A stretch of 64,000 nt of DNA from Nocardia asteroides (GTDB taxonomy: Bacteria > Actinomycetota > Actinomycetes > Mycobacteriales > Mycobacteriaceae). The stretch is taken from positions 5,384,001-5,448,000 of the forward strand of contig NZ_LR134352.1 in NCBI RefSeq assembly GCF_900637185.1. Reading direction: 5' to 3'. Below the pieces are notes generated by a model. That model was not told the DNA's origin. It did no database searches and saw only the letters and a program-made list of their open reading frames with translations. The position numbers and the translations under genes are program-made. This document shows, one piece after another, positions 62,530-64,000 of the stretch. The first letter of the stretch is position 1. Every line of letters starts with the position of its first letter.

Positions 62530-63906
62530 GGGCCGCGGCCGCCGCACGAGCATCGACATCAGCGCGGCCAGCCCGCACGCAGCGCCCGCCAGGTACCAGG
62601 CCAGGTCGTAGGTGCCCTGCACGTCCCGGATGACGCCGGCGCCGGTGGCCGCGATCGCCGCGCCGACCTGGTGGGCGGCGAACACCCAGCCGAAGGCGAT
62701 CGGCCCGTCGGCGCCGAACAGTTCCCGGCACAGCAGCACCGTGGGCGGCACCGTCGCGATCCAGTCCAGGCCGTAGAAGACGATGAACACCCACATGCTC
62801 GGCTGGGTGTGCGGCCCGAGCAGCGACGGCAGGATCAGCAGCGACAGGCCGCGCAGCGAGTAGTAGCCCAGCAGCAGATAGCGCGGGTCGACCCGATCCG
62901 AGAGCCAGCCCGAGGCGATGGTGCCCGCCACGTCGAAGATCCCGACCAGCGCCAGCAGCCCGGCCGCGGTGGTCGGCGGCATGCCGTGATCGTGGGCCGC
63001 GGTCACGAAATGCGTGCCGACCAGCCCGTTGGTCGACGCGCCGCACACCGCGAAACCGCCCGCCAGCAGCCAGAACCCGGGTCTGCGCGCGATCGTGGCG
63101 AGAACCCGCAGCGCCCGGCTCGCGCCGCCGGTGACCGGGACGCGCTCCCCGGCGCCGGACTCCGGGGGTGCGCCGTAGGCCCGCACGCCGACGTCGGCCG
63201 GGTAGTCGCGCACGAACAGCCACACCAGCGGCACCACGGCCAAGGCCACCCCGGCCACGAGCACCGAGGGCAGCCGCCAGCCGTGCGCGTGCGCCAGCAT
63301 CGACACCAGCGGCAGGAACACCAGCTGACCGGTCGCCCCCGCCGCGGTGAGCACACCGGTGACCAGCCCGCGGCTGCGGACGAACCAGCGGCCGGTGATG
63401 GTCGCCACGAACGGCATCGACATGGAGCCGACGCCGACGCCCACCAGCAGACCCCAGGTGGCCACCAGCTGCCAGGCCTGGGTCATGAACACCGTCAGCC
63501 CGCTGCCCGCCGCGATCAGCACCAGCGCCGAGCACACCACCCGGCGGATGCCGAACCGGTCCATCAGCGCGGCCGCGAACGGTGAGATCAGGCCGTAGAG
63601 CAGCATGTTCAGCGAGACCGCGGCGGAGATCGTGCCGTGCGACCAGCCGAACTCGGCGTGCAGCGGCTCGATCAGGACGCTGGGCACCGACCGGAACGCG
63701 GCGGCGCCGAGCAGGGCGACGAAGCCGACACCGGCCACGATCCACGCCGGGTGCAGGCGCCCCGCCGAGGCAGGCAGGGCGGGACCGGACCCGCCCGGAG
63801 CTCCGGCCGGGTCGTCGTCGCCGGTGGGCGGGAGAGGCGCGCGCAGATCGGTCACCGGATCAGGGTGCCGGACGGACGCGACCCGAACGAGTGGCCGCCG
63901 TGACAT
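62500..63906 (-). CDS. MFS transporter, monocarboxylate/oxalate-like
   Basis: A 468-residue major facilitator with 12 helices after a polar lead of about 50 residues. The loop between helices 2 and 3 reads AAALMDRFGIRRVV, a typical MFS A-motif variant, and the pattern GWSHGTISAAVSLNMLLYGLISPF resembles the MCT/OxlT group that carries small acids. Substrate is unknown. ATG at 63906 is annotated; GTG at 63855 would give a shorter lead, and neither has a strong ribosome binding site. It lies outside the conserved mycobacterial order as far as can be seen. Confidence 0.88.
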   Translation of the reverse strand: MSRRPLVRVASVRHPDPVTDLRAPLPPTGDDDPAGAPGGSGPALPASAGRLHPAWIVAGVGFVALLGAAAFRSVPSVLIEPLHAEFGWSHGTISAAVSLNMLLYGLISPFAAALMDRFGIRRVVCSALVLIAAGSGLTVFMTQAWQLVATWGLLVGVGVGSMSMPFVATITGRWFVRSRGLVTGVLTAAGATGQLVFLPLVSMLAHAHGWRLPSVLVAGVALAVVPLVWLFVRDYPADVGVRAYGAPPESGAGERVPVTGGASRALRVLATIARRPGFWLLAGGFAVCGASTNGLVGTHFVTAAHDHGMPPTTAAGLLALVGIFDVAGTIASGWLSDRVDPRYLLLGYYSLRGLSLLILPSLLGPHTQPSMWVFIVFYGLDWIATVPPTVLLCRELFGADGPIAFGWVFAAHQVGAAIAATGAGVIRDVQGTYDLAWYLAGAACGLAALMSMLVRRPRPSAVDGLVRA

Positions 63907-64000
63907 CTTTCATCGATATCCTGCCAAACCTGGTCTCGGCGACAACCCGGTCGACAGCCCGGCGCATCGCGCCTACGGTGCGGTCGAAGGCCCGTGGCGC

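Overview
The window is GC-rich DNA with strongly GC-biased third codon positions, dense short-spaced genes and frequent GTG starts, as expected of a mycolate-making actinobacterium. Nocardia or a close relative is the best guess. An AftC-type arabinofuranosyltransferase, the envelope protein Cei, polyphosphate glucokinase, a three-cysteine NsrR and an actinobacterial coproheme-type heme gene set support this. From about 16.9 kb onward the gene order follows the M. tuberculosis Rv2670c-Rv2709 block as I remember it (zapE, ribD-like, secreted hydrolase, aftC, msrB, hemQ/hemY/hemE, DUF3000, RNase D, dxs, TrmA-like, kimA-like, ceoBC, DUF3159, OB-fold, hydrolase, DUF3710, dut, DUF3093, DUF4193, cei, suhB, ppgK, sigA, then the YihY/DUF3039/DUF3099 trio), with local insertions.

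Layout. 0-4.4 kb: a minus-strand run of a long-form glyceraldehyde-3-phosphate dehydrogenase, a hypothetical protein, a MoxR-type ATPase and the first codons of a further gene. 4.5-5.4 kb: four tRNA genes, Val(CAC) on minus and Gly(GCC), Cys(GCA), Val(GAC) on plus, with two hairpin terminators. 5.4-16.9 kb is the accessory part: a stand-alone MraY, a convergent pair of proteins with nuclease-like folds, a 1263-residue low-complexity protein, a LysR regulator, a flavin monooxygenase, a GNAT acetyltransferase and a secreted tyrosine phosphatase.

16.9-33 kb: the conserved block begins. The heme genes hemE, hemY and hemQ are interrupted by an nsrR-hmp nitric-oxide detoxification operon and an unlisted 50-codon gene. 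RNase D, a methyltransferase and dxs follow. 33-41 kb: a glutaminase-STAS-cNMP fusion, a SIMPL protein, a TrmA-family RNA methyltransferase, a KimA-type potassium importer divergent from a TrkA/CeoBC pair, and a SigD/ShbA-like sigma factor. 41-50 kb: small conserved actinobacterial proteins, dut, cei, suhB, ppgK and sigA with its strong terminator. 50-57 kb: an MHYT membrane protein, a CPA2 antiporter with its RCK_C subunit, DUF952, a zinc-ribbon protein, and a TetR regulator divergent from an SNF2-SWIM pair. 57-64 kb: an SDR/TetR pair with three repeated operators, a superfamily 2 helicase, YihY, DUF3039, DUF3099 and an MFS transporter.

Together the genes cover cell-envelope building (mraY, aftC, cei, dxs), heme and NO handling, potassium homeostasis (kimA, ceoBC, the antiporter pair), RNA processing and modification, and housekeeping transcription. 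The least explained material is the convergent nuclease-fold pair plus the giant low-complexity protein at 6.7-13 kb.
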